DNA of 64,000 bases from positions 22,184,020 to 22,248,019 of the forward strand of contig NC_080546.1 of assembly GCF_028640845.1 (NCBI RefSeq). The letters run 5' to 3'. Below are positions 10,685 to 22,255 of this stretch, one piece after another. The stretch comes from Ahaetulla prasina (taxonomy: Eukaryota; Chordata; Lepidosauria; Squamata; Colubridae). Every line of letters starts with the position of its first letter. The first letter of the stretch is position 1. The position numbers were made by a program, and so were the translations under genes. The notes beneath the pieces are model-generated. The model searched no databases. It was given only the letters and a program-made list of their open reading frames with translations, and had not been told where the DNA came from.

Positions 10685-10755
10685 TATTTCTCAAACTTAG
10701 TAACTTGAGGATACGTAGACTCCAACTCCCAGAATTCTCCAGTAGGCTGAAAGGA
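10685..10755. repeat. Short hAT/MITE-like remnant
   Basis: CAGTATTTCTCAAACTT followed by GACTCCAACTCCCAGAATTC resembles the MITE family seen complete at 41227-41332, which carries GGACTTCAACTCCCAGAG. It is truncated and no target duplication is seen. Confidence 0.45.
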
Positions 10756-10824
10756 TCTGGGAGGAATCTGTGTCATTTAAACCTTAGTCATTTAGTTTGA
10801 TTGGCTTATTGTTGTTGTTGAAGA

Positions 10825-11935
10825 GTGTGGTATCACCATACCTAGACCGAAAGAGCTTTCTAAAAGCTCAGAAAGAAAGCTACAGATGCCTTCGAGTCCA
10901 GGAAGGGACTCAAACAGATCATCAAACTATTGAACATCAACCAGATCATCCATAAGTGGAGAAGATGTTAACAAAAGACAACTTACCCAGGCAAGAACTT
11001 CCCAGCATAAGATGCCAAAGAAGCCTTTAAAAAACCCACTATTTCATCATGTGATACACAGGTAGCTCTCACCACTATTGATATCATAGTGCATGACTCT
11101 ATAATTAGAAAAAGCTGCAGTTAGATCTACATAAATAGGAGGTACACCAATGAAAACTTTTGTTGCCCAAGAAAGAACATGAGGACAATGTTAAAATTTG
11201 AATACGAAAACCTATACTCAGTCTAGGATCTCTGGAACCATGTGCTCTGGACAGAAAAGGTTAAGATAGATTTACTTGGCCACCATACCAAAAGATGTGT
11301 TTTGTGAAAACTGAAAAACAGCATTTCACCAGAAGAACCTGTTTTGCTGTTGTTGCTGTTAGTTGCAAAGTCGTGTCCGACCCATAGCGACCCCATGGAC
11401 AACGTTGCTCCAGGCTTTCCTGTCCTCTACCATCCTCTGGAGTCCATTTAAGCACACGACAGGTAATGAAAATTTTATTGTTTGGGGCTGCTTTGCTGTA
11501 TCCGTGTTTAGGCAGCTCACCATTGAAGAATCCACTAGGAATTTTTCATTTTACCAGAAGGTCCTGTCAGAAGATTAGAGCTCAACTTAAAGAGGCAGTG
11601 CAACATGGCAATGACCCTAAATATTCCAGTAAATCTACCAAGTAATGGCTTGGGGGTGTGTGGAAATAGGGATTTAATCAAATCAAAGCCTGGAACTTAA
11701 TCCCAGTGAGATGCTGCAGGGTGAGTTGATAAGGAATGTATATGAAAGAAACCTCTCAAACCTCTCATAGCTGAAAACATTCTGCAGGAGTAAATTGTCA
11801 CCACTGATGTCATATACTGGTAGACAGTTATGAGAAAAGCCTAGTTGAGGATTTTTCTGCCAAAGGGGGAATATTAAGGTATTGGAGCCAAAGAAATATT
11901 TTTTTCACAAAAGGACATGGCATATCTGTTATTTT
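10825..11935 (+). pseudogene. Tc1-like DNA transposon, decayed transposase
   Basis: Plus-strand pieces follow the order of a Tc1-family transposase. A helix-turn-helix part comes first (near 10880-10960). Then LFVAQERT-like sequence lies near 11155-11180, the core WGCFAVS with QLTIEE and FYQKVLSED at 11483-11575, NDPKYSSKSTK at about 11611-11643, and a region near 11690-11730 corresponding to the SPDLNPIEMLW box. It ends in GTTGAATAAATGATC. Several frameshifts and stops and one BovB insertion break it. The acidic catalytic residues cannot all be placed and inverted termini were not found. Confidence 0.65.
11346..11452 (-). mobile_element. BovB (RTE) LINE 3' fragment
   Basis: TTAGTTGC(A/G)AAGTCGTGTCC, GACCCCATGGACAACGTT and CTCTGGAGTCCATTTAA are the reverse complement of the BovB ORF2 C-terminus and 3' end, also present at 16460-16644 and (plus strand) 57257-57458. 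It interrupts the Tc1-like transposase, so it inserted later. Confidence 0.75.
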
Positions 11936-14331
11936 GTTGTTGAATAAATGATCGCAAAGACAGTTTTTCATACTTATTTGATGTTCAGTTCTATCACCTT
12001 TTATCTTTATATCTTACACTTTTGACTGAAGATAATATAACGTATTGAATATTGAAGATAATATATTGAAATGTTCACATGTAGTAAAAAAGAAAAAAAA
12101 TCTACATTACTTTTTCACATGAATCTAGATGTACAGTATGCCCCATTGAGTTCAACAGAGCTTCCTTTTAGTAAAATGTAATTAAGTTCTCAAATATTTA
12201 TATATTTGAACAAATATTCCGTTTACTTATTTATTTCAATTATTTATACCTCTTCTTTTCCAAACTTTTTCATATCTCTTCCTTACTAGGAAATTTATTC
12301 CATTCATCACAAATTCTAATCAGCTTTATAGAGCTCCATTTAGTAGAATACTACCATTAAAATAATGTAACAATTCAAAAATTATTTCCAACTGTGGTAC
12401 TGTCTTGAATTGTATATTAATTGGATATCACAGTGTCTACACTCTCTACTTTGTTTTATTCACTGTCTATCTGCTACCCAAATGGCAGCCTGAAATGCTT
12501 GACATATAACAAATGTTCTCCTTTGTCCTTCAAACACATATAATTGCTTGTACAATGTTTATCTCTGATAATCTGAAATCAAAGAAATAACCTCATGAAC
12601 CTTTTTTATGAGTTGTATTGCTGAATTGTGAAATATAAATTCAGCACAAGAACTTTGCCACACGTGCCTGGGAATTCTCTCGGTTGTTGTTATGTAGTTA
12701 AGTGACTGAAAATTGTAATCATGCCATGGAAATGCAGGCTGAACTTAAAGAGACTTTCTAAAAAATGAAAAACAAAGCAATCACATGCACTAGCATTTAT
12801 ATTTAGCATTAATTTATATTTTCTACCACATACAAAGAGGATGAACGCTATATTTTATCAAATGGTATATTGTTTTTTTCACCGCTAAAACAAATGCCCT
12901 AACAACTAAATAAAACGTATTCCCAAAAAAATAAGTGTGTTTCTTCTGTTATACCTATTTCAGGAGATTAAATGAAATTCAGATCCCTGTTGTAATTGCT
13001 CAGAATAATAATCCAAGTGTTATTGAAGAAATTGTATTCATGTTGCCTGCTAGTGCAGATTAATCTTTGTTTAGCCAAAAGTTAGAAAATGCTAAATTAT
13101 TATCCCGCATAAAGGAGAGTAGTGGCATAAAACAATCCTGTGACAAGAATGGTGTGACTTTTCAAGTCCAAATTTCAGATCAACAAATATGCTGGCAGCC
13201 AATGAAACACTCAGCTCATGATTTTTTTTTTCATAAATAATTCTTCTTGGCTGCTGAAGAAGCCTGGCAGTGGCCCAAAATTTATTATGGTTCCTTGAGG
13301 GCACCCTCAGCCCACCTGTTTCTGCAGACAGCATAGTCCTCTGTAGGAAGTAAAGCAGCCATCTGACAATGGCTAGAGAAATAAACAGAAGCAATCACTT
13401 CTCTTGGAGTCCTGACTGCCATATCGCCATACAGATCAACAGGCAGTTTGCAAATAATTGATCCATTTAACTTCTGACACTGAACTAGACCAGCGAAGTG
13501 GAGCAATAATTGTACAGGAGGCAGAAAAAAAAGAGAGGAAGTGTAAAATAGGCTATGAGAATAGAAAAGTTTCTTGCTGAATCAATAGCTATCTAAACTT
13601 CTTTTAGTTTAGAAAGACTTTTTTGCTCTTCAAATATATATATATATTTTCTGAGTTCTCCAAATGACTTGCTAGGAGTTGAAGGCTTTTAGTTGCTTTG
13701 ATGATCGAGCAGAAGTATGAAAAATAACAGGTCGAAAATATCAAGAACATCTAGAGCAAAAATGCCCAATTCTGATGGTTGAACCATATTCTTTTCAAAC
13801 TAAATGTACCTTAAGAATCTTTACTTATCCCTAGCAATTTTATGAATTTTCCCATATTCACTCTAATTGCCCCACGGGTGAGCGAAAGGTCAAAAAACAT
13901 CGGTGAAAAGTAAGGTAGAATGCATGGAAGGCAAATAGAAGGAGACACAATCAGATCAGTGAATCTATGATTCATAGACTGAATTATAACAGACAACTAT
14001 TATAATTAATTATACCTATATATAGACAACTATTATAACTAATTATAATGAATTATAACTACACAACTATTAATAGGGCCATTAGTTTGAGAATTATACT
14101 CTAAACTAGGGTTAGGAAAATTTCTTTTTATTCCAGTGTCTAGATTTCAATCTCTGAACTTTTGAAATGAGTTATGGTCTAAAAGCTTTAAAGCTTCCCC
14201 TTTTTTTCAAAACCACAGAAGGGCTACTATATTATGCAGACAAAGGAAATTCATTTTGGGGGGATTTCACTAAAGAATTATCCCCCAATTTTTTGGCCAT
14301 TAAGCATATTATCTTCAAAAGATAAGTGTGC
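11936..14331. other. AT-rich unique sequence with simple AT tracts
   Basis: No gene recognised. A short (TA)n lies at about 13637-13650. An imperfect repeat of TATTATAA(C/T)TAATTATA and related units lies at 13985-14075. ORFs at 13092-13506 (minus) show no domain. Confidence 0.5.
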
Positions 14332-14339
14332 AATGGGTG

Positions 14340-14609
14340 CAGGGGTGGGTTTCACTTACCTTTACCATTAGTTTGCCACACATGTGCATGCTCACTTTGT
14401 GCACGTGTGTGCTGTCCGTGCATGCGCTCGGCCTTCTGTGCATGTGCTGCTCGCTTGCGTGCCTTCCATGCATGCGCCCGGCTTCGGAAACGTGCCTAAA
14501 CAGTACAACTTGGAGCGGGGGTGGGTGTATGGGGGTGGGTGTATGGGGGGCCCACTGATGATACTGGTTCACCTGAACCAGTGGGAACCGGTTGAATACC
14601 AGCCTCTGG
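14340..14609. mobile_element. hAT-type MITE (CAGTGGTGGGATTC family), diverged
   Basis: It begins CAGGGGTGGGTTTCAC and ends near GGTTGAATACCAGCCTCTG, matching the inverted ends of the family at 42385 and 59514. The inside is rich in GCATGC/TGTGCATG dinucleotide-like repeats. The target duplication is unclear because a SINE begins at the right edge. Confidence 0.55.
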
Positions 14610-14866
14610 TGGCTCAACAGACTAAAGCAGTCTGTTATTAACACAGCTGCTTGCAATTACTGCAAGTTCAAGTCCCACCAGGCCCAAGGTTGACTCAGCC
14701 TTCCATCCTTTATAAGGTAGGTAAAATGAGGACCCAGATTGTTGGAGGCAATAAAAGTTAACTTTGTATATAATATACAAATGGATGAAGACTATTGCTT
14801 AACACAATGTAAGCCGCCCTGAGTCTTCGGAAAATGGCGGGATATAAATTCAAATTAAAAAAAAAA
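14608..14866 (+). mobile_element. tRNA-derived SINE (CTCTGGTGGCTC type)
   Basis: Starts GCCTCTGGTGGCTCAAC (A-box-like) with a B-box-like CAAGTTCAAGTCCCACC about 50 bp on. The body has AAGGTTGACTCAGCC and GAGGACCCAGATTGTTGG, and the 3' tail GCCGCCCTGAGTCTTCGG ends in poly(A). The minus-strand copy at 46838-47100 is the same family. Confidence 0.8.
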
Positions 14867-14904
14867 ACCACCTCTGAATGTGGTGACAGGCACATGGGGA
14901 GCAG

Positions 14905-15708
14905 TGTTGTGACTCGTCCTCCCTCCTCTCCTCAACTGGGCCCCTCCCGTCTCCAACCGGGCCTTTTATCAGACTCCGAGTCTGATAATGAAGATGAACG
15001 GCCTGTCATGCCGTTATTATTCTATTGTGGTTTTAATATTCGGCCGTATTTAATAAGTTTTTTAATTGGGGTTTTAACTTGTATTTATGTATATTTTATA
15101 TGGCTGTTAACCGCCCTGAGTTCCTTGGGAGATAGAGCGGTATACAAATATGATTAAATAAATAAATAAATAAAATAAATAAATGCCTCCAGCCTCCAGC
15201 CCTGGCCCCATGCCCGGAGAGGATTCCAGGAGTGGGAGGACAAGCCCGATAAACCTCACTCATACAGCGTGTGTTCCTTTGGCTCAGCCGTCAGAGCAGG
15301 AAGCAGCCAGGAATTGGAATTACTTGGCACTACTCCTTCCGACCCCTCCCTTTCCCAGAAGCTGCCAGCAGATCCAGCTGAAGGCAATTCAAGTGGGTGA
15401 CCCTCGGTTCCGGAGATCTGAGAGGCGATGCCAGCAGAAGGAGGGGTGGGGCAGGCCTGGATAAATGCTGAGTCATGGAGCCACACCCCACAGCCTATAT
15501 AAAGGACCTGCTTTTGGCATTCCAACCTTGAGTCAAGCAAAGTCTTATCGAGTTTGCAGATACCGGACTCTATCGCTGAAGTCACAACTTGGACTCCTGC
15601 CTGCCCTGATAAACCTCGAAGGAACTTGGCAAGCTGCAGAGGCCTCATTGCCAAGTTTGTCACGGACTTCCTTGACTCGTTCGTCGGAGTGGGGGGTGGG
15701 ACACGACA
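14905..15708 (+). mobile_element. Solo LTR, second family member, split by an L2 tail
   Basis: Begins TGTTGTGACTCGTCC and ends GGGACACGACA, like the minus-strand LTR at 574-1253. A TATA box TATATAAA lies at 15496-15503. Only one diverged 54-bp unit is present (around 15184-15225). After removing the 170-bp L2 insertion at 15013-15182 the LTR is about 630 bp. It is solo: no internal sequence on either side. Several ORFs cross it in both strands (for example 15256-15849 minus) but have no protein features. Confidence 0.8.
15013..15182 (+). mobile_element. L2 LINE 3' tail inserted in the LTR
   Basis: Contains AACCGCCCTGAGTTCCTTGG and the hairpin partner GAGCGGTATACAAAT, then (AAAT)n. This is the same tail as the two L2s near 26.7 and 28.3 kb. 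ATGCC at 15008-15012 and 15183-15187 is a probable 5-bp target duplication, so it inserted after the LTR. Confidence 0.75.
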
Positions 15709-15713
15709 AGCAG

Positions 15714-16205
15714 ATTCAAGGCTGTGGGAAGGACAGAATGGAAGGGGAGAGAGGTGGGGAGTGGCTGCTGCAGTATTCCTTCCATCAGTTATAAGGGTAA
15801 ATGATTGCAGGGACACCGCAGCAGCCACAATTTCAAAACAGCATTGCAATTAGTTTTTGGGGAAGTAGTAACATCTTTAGCCACTAGGGGACCAATTGTT
15901 AAGTGACGATTGTATAAAGATTGTATATCTGTATCCCAGATATACAAGGATGCAGGATAAACGCACTATTGATCATACAGGGAGCTTTAAGTCCCTGTTC
16001 TGTAATGTAGATCGAGTTCAGAATAATAAATTGCATCCCTCTTCAATACATGGCCAGAATGTTCAAATACTTATTTGAACGAATGAATTTGGAAAAGTTT
16101 GCATACATTTTTATTTTTTATTTTTTTGTAAAGAGAGACTTCTTAATTCCACAATATTTCTCCCACTTAGTAAAAGTATGTGTCCCCCCTATTTTATTTT
16201 ATTGG
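15714..16205. other. No gene recognised
   Basis: Unique sequence; a small piece near 15885-15915 (ACCAATTGTTAAGTGACG) resembles the dispersed repeat at 48004-48395. Confidence 0.45.
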
Positions 16206-16448
16206 CTTGGTCTAACAAGATGCAGTTCAGTGGTGAAAAAAGTAAGAGTCTTGCAGGAGGAAGGAAAAACTTAATACACATGTCCAGGACAGGTAGTACC
16301 TGGATCATTAGTAGTGCCTGTGAGAGAGATCTAAGTGTCCTGGTGGACCACCATTTAAATATGAGCCAGGAGTGTGCTACAGCTGCCAAAAAAGCTGATC
16401 TAGGCTGCATCAACATAGGGATAGCGTCAAGATCACAGGAAGTGATAG

Positions 16449-16655
16449 TACCACTCTATGTTGTTGTTGCTGTTAGTTGCGAAGTCGTGTCCGACCCATC
16501 ACGACTCCATGGACAACGTTCCTCCAGGCCTTCCTGTCCTCTACCATCCTCTGGAGTCCATTTAAACTCATGCCTACTGCTTCAGTGACTCCATCCAGCC
16601 ACCTCGTTCTCTGTCGTCCCCTTCTTCTTTTGCGCTCATACTGTTACCACTCTAT
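16449..16655. repeat. 11-bp target-site duplication of BovB insertion
   Basis: TACCACTCTAT at 16449-16459 and 16645-16655 bounds the BovB fragment and restores the CR1 sequence when one copy is removed. Confidence 0.85.
16460..16644 (-). mobile_element. BovB (RTE) LINE 3' fragment
   Basis: Reverse complement of the BovB ORF2 end: GCGAAGTCGTGTCCGACCC, CCTTCCTGTCCTCTACC and CTCCATCCAGCCACCTC, with a TTGTTGTTG tail at the 3' end (left). 5'-truncated; flanked by an 11-bp target duplication within a CR1 fragment. Confidence 0.85.
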
Positions 16656-17098
16656 ACTGTACTCTATATTGCACTAGTGAGGCAACATTTGGAATATTGT
16701 GTCCAATTTTGGCCATCATGAGACAAAAAAGATGCTGAGATCCTAGAAAGAGTACAGAGAAAAGCAACAAAGATGATAAAGGATCTGGAGGCTAAACTGT
16801 ATGATGAACAGCCAACATTTCTCTCCCAGAAAGACAATTTCTATTGCATTAGCTTTATACCCACGTATTAAACAATGTGAAATAATTAATAAATCAAGAC
16901 CTATCTAAAAATATTCTTATGAGGGTGTTTCTTCAGTTCCTAAAAGGATAACATATGACATTTTCAATACTTCATTTTTCAGAAGAAGAAAAGAAGTGTT
17001 CCCAAGGTTTAACTCATCCATATGAGTATTTCTCCACAACAGCGCAATGAGAAAAATGCATAAGCAAAAGAAATGAAATGGTTATACAACTATGTATA

Positions 17099-17338
17099 AG
17101 AGCTGTGGTGGCGCAGTGGTTAGAATGCAGTATTGCAGGTTAATTCTGCTAACTGCCGACTGCCAGCAGTTCAGCAGTTCAATTCTCACCGGCTCAAGGT
17201 TGACTCAGCCTTCTGTCCTTCCGAGGTTGGTAAAATGAGAATCCAGATTGTTGGGGGCAATATGCTGACTCTCTAAATCGCTTATAAGGGGCTGTAAAGC
17301 ACTGTGAAGTGGTATATAAGTCTAAGTGCTATTGCTAT
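17099..17338 (+). mobile_element. tRNA-derived SINE (GTGGTGGCGCAGTGG type)
   Basis: A-box TGGCGCAGTGGTTAG and B-box CAGTTCAATTCTCACC of a tRNA-like promoter head the element. Then come GGTTGACTCAGCC, AGATTGTTGGGGGCAATATG and a tail TATAAGTCTAAGTGCTATTG. Related copies: 32998, 35521 (plus), 41004, 48531 (minus). Confidence 0.85.
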
Positions 17339-17825
17339 GTTGCGAAAGACAGATTTAAAAGGAAAGAGGCCTAGGGTTAAAATTAAATATCAACAAAATC
17401 GTGATGTCTATTTAGTATGGGAAATCTAGCTTGCAAGATAATCTTTTCTATAAAAAGGAAGAATAGTAAAGTAAATAACTGAAAGAAGCCTGAAAAGTGG
17501 TAATGGTGTTTTGTGTGTGTGTAGCAGATGTCTAATACAATCTGGTAAACCATATGTCCCCATTCTGCATGCACAATATAAAAAGGGGGTTTACTCGGCT
17601 GTTTGACGCATTTGTGTACCATATCTCCCACCCACACCACAACAACATTTCAAACACATGAACGCAATGTACAACTATAAATAGAAAAGGAAAACAGAGG
17701 AAATGTTGCTAATTTAACTACAAAATTCTAAGGTTATTGAAAGCATCAACCATGGAAGTAACTCCAGTCTTTAGGCTTGACAGAGATTATCAATCATTAG
17801 AAAATATAACCTTCTCCAACTTCGT

Positions 17826-18209
17826 GCCTTTAAATATAAGGTAAAGGTAAAGGTTCTCCTCGCACATACGTGCTAATCGTTCCCGACTCTAGGGGGTGGT
17901 ACTCATCTCCGTTTCAAAACCGAAAAGCCAGCACTGTCCAAAGACGTCTCCATGGTCATGTAGCCGGCATGACTTAACACTAAAGACGCACAGAACACTG
18001 TTACCTTCCCACCAAAGGTGGCCCCTATTTTTCTACTTGTATTTTTTATGTGCTTTCAAACTGCTAGGTTGACAGAAGCTGGGACAAGTAATGGGAGCTC
18101 ACTACGCTACACGGCACTAGGGATTCGAACCGCTGAACTGTCGACCTTTCGATCGACAAGCTCAGCATCTTAGCCACTGAGCCACCACGTCCCAAAGGCC
18201 TTTAAATAT
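17826..18209. repeat. 12-bp target-site duplication of SINE
   Basis: GCCTTTAAATAT at 17826-17837 and 18198-18209. Confidence 0.85.
17838..18197 (-). mobile_element. tRNA-derived SINE (Sauria/Squam1-like), full length
   Basis: On the minus strand it starts GGGACGTGGTGGCTCAGTGG (A box), has GGTTCGAATCCCTAG (B box) and ends in GAACCTTTACCTTTACC. About 360 bp with a clean 12-bp target duplication. The tail (GACTCTAGGGGG region) resembles BovB-mobilised squamate SINEs. Other copies: 34158, 42000, 63001 and the split copy at about 22997-23875. Confidence 0.88.
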
Positions 18210-20494
18210 GCAAGGACTGAATTTAGCAGAAAACTCATCTAAGGCTGCCAACAGCTAGTAAGCAATAGGATCCCACAGTCCAACCTTGAGCTACAAATAT
18301 TTTCTACCTGAATCAAAACATTAAAAGGTTTAGAGGCTAGGTAAACAATTGGTGGACTGAAAACATCTTCTATCCCACAAAATTTTGAGTACATCCTTCA
18401 AACCTCCTCCAATAATATAACACAGAGTATTCAAAAAGAGATTATGTTTATCATATTTATGTGCAATAGATTTTTCTACATGATTGCTATATGTTGATGG
18501 CACCGATAGTGAGTGTTCAATAGGTTTATTGTTATTTCTGCTGCTTATGGGATTTATCTGCTCTATGCAATGTTCTGTGATAAGGTAGTTTTTGTTGGTT
18601 GTTTTTGCATTGCATTAAGATATTATTTTTCTTAAATCCATGATCTGAGCTACATACAATACTATAACAAATAAACAAAAATCTTGATTTGATGAAGCCA
18701 TTTTATTAGGAGAAGGGGTGCATTTTGTTCTTGTTATTATGAATTATCAGGATTGTCCTAGTAAACGAATAGCTTCAGGGGAGAAAACCTGGGATAGCTC
18801 TTTTTTAATCAAATAAAGTTGTTTAGCCAGATGGGAAGCTGCTTATTTATTTGCTATTTCTAGAAAGTAAAAACACAGAGCACATCACTTGGTTGATTTT
18901 AATCTTTCCCTGAAAAAAAAAAAACCCAAACATAAGCTACCTGTTTTTATTTGTCCCCAACTGTGATTACACAGAGTTGCTGCTAGTTTAAGGATATGGA
19001 TTTTTAATATTTTCTAGATGCTTACATATGCCACTCCAATATAGAGAAAACTCTCATCTAATTTAGATTTTGGATTTTTGAAACTGGACTTGGAAGATGA
19101 ATGTCATAGGATAAGAAAACGTTAAAGTCTAACTCTCATTTATCTTAAGTCAAAGCTCAGACCTGCATACTGATCTCTGGCGTTTATCTTTTGAAAAGTG
19201 GCCACAGCAAAGATATGCTCATTCCAAGCTCCAACATTATTCTGAAAACTACTTAAACTCCTTATCATTCTACTGAACATAGTCCACTTCTGTAATTCAG
19301 AGACTGATATAGAATTCAGACAAGGCAAACAAGGACTTTTATGGTCTATTGATCTCTCCATGGTTCTAAACAGTTTTTTACTTGTTCAAATAAATGGACT
19401 TGCTCCATGACATTTTATTTATGCTTGTATAGATCAAGTCCACTCTAACAAAAATTACCAATCCTGATTAAAATGTAAAATATAATGGTTGTTACAAGTG
19501 CAGTATTATTACATTAAGGATACAGAAGCAGAGTTTATTCTGTGTATGAATTTAAATGCAATTTTTAAACTGCAAGTTAGAAAGACAGATAAAAAGAATA
19601 TTATGATGACTGCATGCTCCTCTGCTTATTCACAGTTTGGAAAGTATTTTGAATTACAAGACTGACTTTGGGCCTGACAAATTTTTTACCATGATCTGCA
19701 ATGCCACCAAATATTACTATTATTACTTGTTAAGAATGATTAGCAAATGCTAGTGTCAGTATAAGTTCTATTCCAAAGGCTAAGAATTTTTGGAATGTGA
19801 ATTTTTAAACTAAATGTTCTGAGGTTAAATTATTCTACTTCTTTTTCAACTGTTTTGATAACCATTGAAAAAACAGGACTGTTTTGATCCTATTGTTATA
19901 GTCCCTAATGCAATAATGGGAAAATATTTTGCCAATTTATTCTGTAATCTCAGTATTTCATCTGTTAAATTCCAATATTTTACAGTGTTTTCCAGTTCAT
20001 TTTGAGTTATTTTGTTTTCGTTTGGTGTTGCCACATCTTCAGGTAACTTGTTTTCCTGGGTTATCTGGAATACTGTGTTCTAGATGACAGCTCTATAAAA
20101 AAAATTTTACAAAGCCATTTTCAACACTATGATCATACTAACATTTTGGGGCATCACATTATTAAATCTTCATGTAAATTCTAATATATCATTTTTGCTA
20201 CCTAATAATGTCTTGCCTTGGAATCTATCTGTGTAATTTTTCTATAGGTTCTTATTAGGTCCTCCTCTCCTGTCTTTCTATCTGCATAATTTACAGTTGT
20301 TGCTTCTTCCAGATGTGTTTTTTTCTGTACGGAGTTCATTTTATATTCTGGTTTATTTGACAGAAGCTATGTGAATAGTTCAGATTTTTGCAGCAAAAAC
20401 CACACCTAGCTCCGACATTAGCATCTTAGTTTTCAGATCAGAATAAACTAATATTTTCCAATCTTCTTTCAGTATTTTAAAGTACTCAAGTACA
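18210..20494. other. Unique AT-rich sequence, no gene recognised
   Basis: Short ORFs only (19140-19361 and 19846-20034 minus), without motifs. A short piece at 18268-18310 (CCTTGAGCTACAAATATT) resembles the Penelope-like repeat at 50265. Confidence 0.5.
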
Positions 20495-20650
20495 GTTTAA
20501 GACCAGTTACTCTCTCTCAGCCCTACTTACCTCAGAAGTTGTGGGGAAAATAGAGGAGAAAGGAGTTTTAGGTAGTTTGCCACCTTGAGTTATTTATAAA
20601 AAAATAATAAAGGCAGGAAAAGGAAGGAAGGAAGGAAGGAAGGAAGGAAG
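20495..20650 (+). mobile_element. SINE 3' part followed by (GGAA)n
   Basis: TTACTCTCTCTCAGCCC, TGTGGGGAAAATAG and GCCACCTTGAGTTATTTATAAA match the 3' part of the SINE at 46505-46725. A (GGAA)n microsatellite of about nine units (20618-20650) extends its tail. Confidence 0.65.
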
Positions 20651-21757
20651 GTAGTGAAGTAAAATTTTTAGAAATGGATTGAATAAAAAGAAACAGGATC
20701 ACAGGAAAAAACCTATTAGTCCAGCATCTCATTTCCCTTAGTGGCCAAAATAGCTTATTTCTGAGATTCCATATGATGGTTTCTACTACTTTTGATCCCC
20801 AAATATTAATATTCAGAAGAATCTGTCTCTGATCCTGGGAGAACTTAATTATTATTACTGGTAGACATTACTAGGTGGAAAGTACTAATTTATGAAATTC
20901 TTTTTTAAAGTTATTTAAGTCGATAATTATAATCATATCTTGTGGAAGTGCATTTTACACTTTCACAAACTATGAAAAAAGAACACTTCCTTCACTTTTC
21001 TCTTTGGAATCTAACATTCTAAATATTTTAATGTAATTAGAATCTTTAGAATCTAATTCTAAAGATTTTAATTAGAATCAGAATAATAAGGTTCTGATTC
21101 TCATAAGATACAAAAATCCTTATCTATTTTCTCTCTCTATATATACACAGAGAGAGAAACAAATTTAATAGTCTTCCTATATGCCAGTTTAAAAAATAAT
21201 CCATCCCCAATTCAATTACCTTTCTCATCTTACAAATAGTAGGCATGTATCATACCTCAATCCAAATAAAGGCTTGGATACCTTTGTTTTTTAAAAAAAT
21301 AATTCTTATCAGTCTGGAAAAAGTTACAAAGTAATTTCTAAAACTCTGGGATTCCACCAGTCTACATAGTCTTTAGAGTTCAGATAACAATGAATCTTTC
21401 CTAGAGTAAATGTTCTTTCTATCAGGCAGTTCAAGAGTCCTCATCATTCAAGATGACACAAAGAACATCTAAAACTCTGTATTCCTGTTGTCTTGCTTAA
21501 AACAGAGGACAAAAGTAGAATTTGTGAGATACTAGCAAGGTAGAAGAAAAATATTTAAACTAGTGTCAAATATAAAAAAGGACCTAACAACCCTCCAGAC
21601 TTCTGAAGGAATGTCATTCTGCTACCAGAGGAACAGCGGCTAAAAGTGGATTATTTTTGCCATATAAGAATGGGCAACCCCATCTTGTTTTGTAAGCAAA
21701 TTTCCAAGTTATTTTGTTCCAAAGTGCTTGGGCTGCATTTCAGCTTTTCTTAACAGA
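20651..21757. other. AT-rich unique sequence
   Basis: No gene recognised. A small CT/TA/GA palindromic tract (CTCTCTCTATATATACACAG) lies at about 21130-21158. Confidence 0.45.
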
Positions 21758-22255
21758 ATAACAGAATTGGAAAGAACCCTGGAGGCCTTCTAGTCCAGGG
21801 GTCACCAACCTTTCAGACCTCAGGGACCACTACGTTCGTAATTTTAAATCCCGCGGACCACTAATATGATTTTTTAAAAAAAATAAATAAATAGTATTTA
21901 GTGCAATATAAAAATGAGAATAATTTTTCTGCGGACCACCAAAATTTTCTCGTGGACCACCAGTGGTCCACGGACTGCCAGTTGGTGACCACTGTTCTAG
22001 TCCAATCCCCTATTCGGGCAGGGAACCGTCTAAGGGTTGTCTAATCTCTTCTTTAAAACCTCCAGTGATGGAGCAACTTCTGGAGGCAACTTCTGGAGGC
22101 AAGCCATTCCACTGGTTAATTGTTCTCAGTGTTGGGAAATTTCTCCACAGTTCTAGGTTTCTCCTCTCCTTATTAGTTTCCATCCATTGCTTCTTGTCTT
22201 GCCTTCAGGTGCTTTGTGTCCCGCTCCCCCTATTCTTTATGGTAGCTGCTTAAGG
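21758..22255 (-). mobile_element. CR1 LINE 3' end fragment, split by a MITE
   Basis: Reverse complement of the CR1 3' end also seen at 27627-27787: GAATTGGAAAGAACCCTGG, GGAGGCCTTCTAGTCC, then the coding C-terminus region (TTGTTCTCAGTGTTGGGAAA, TTCCATCCATTGCTTCTTG). The element reads right to left. It is interrupted at 21796-21994. Confidence 0.82.
21796..21994. mobile_element. hAT-type MITE, 199 bp
   Basis: CAGGGGTCACCAACC at the left and GTTGGTGACCACTG at the right are inverted ends. TTCTAGTC duplicated at 21788-21795 and 21995-22002 gives the 8-bp target duplication characteristic of hAT transposons. Internal (AAAT)-rich spacer; no coding sequence. Confidence 0.88.

Larger units (their letters stand above)
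14900..15713 (+). repeat. 5-bp target-site duplication AGCAG around second solo LTR
   Basis: AGCAG at 14900-14904 and 15709-15713 directly flanks the TG...CA termini of the LTR. This independently confirms the ends inferred for the copy at 574-1253. Confidence 0.8.
16206..16815 (+). pseudogene. CR1 LINE ORF2 fragment, split by BovB
   Basis: Homologous to the CR1 at 26087-26480: AGTAGTGCCTGTGAGAGAG, GCTGCCAAAAAAGC and TGGAATATTGTGTCCA occur in the same order. It covers the RT thumb/C-terminal segment (DxGVLVDxH, A-A-K-K-A, LEYC-QFW) in broken frames. It is interrupted at 16460-16644 by BovB sequence. Confidence 0.8.

Noticed and set aside
14834..15157. 107-residue ORF with a hydrophobic segment
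   Set aside because: It crosses a SINE tail, an LTR start and an L2 tail; a chance open frame over three repeats.
15256..15849. 197-residue minus-strand ORF
   Set aside because: It overlaps the solo LTR and runs antisense to it, with no domain and no codon or homology support.
17099..17180. tRNA genes at SINE heads (also 17838, 34158, 42000, 63001)
   Set aside because: A and B boxes are present, but the acceptor stems do not pair and the sequence continues into SINE bodies; these are tRNA-derived SINE promoters.
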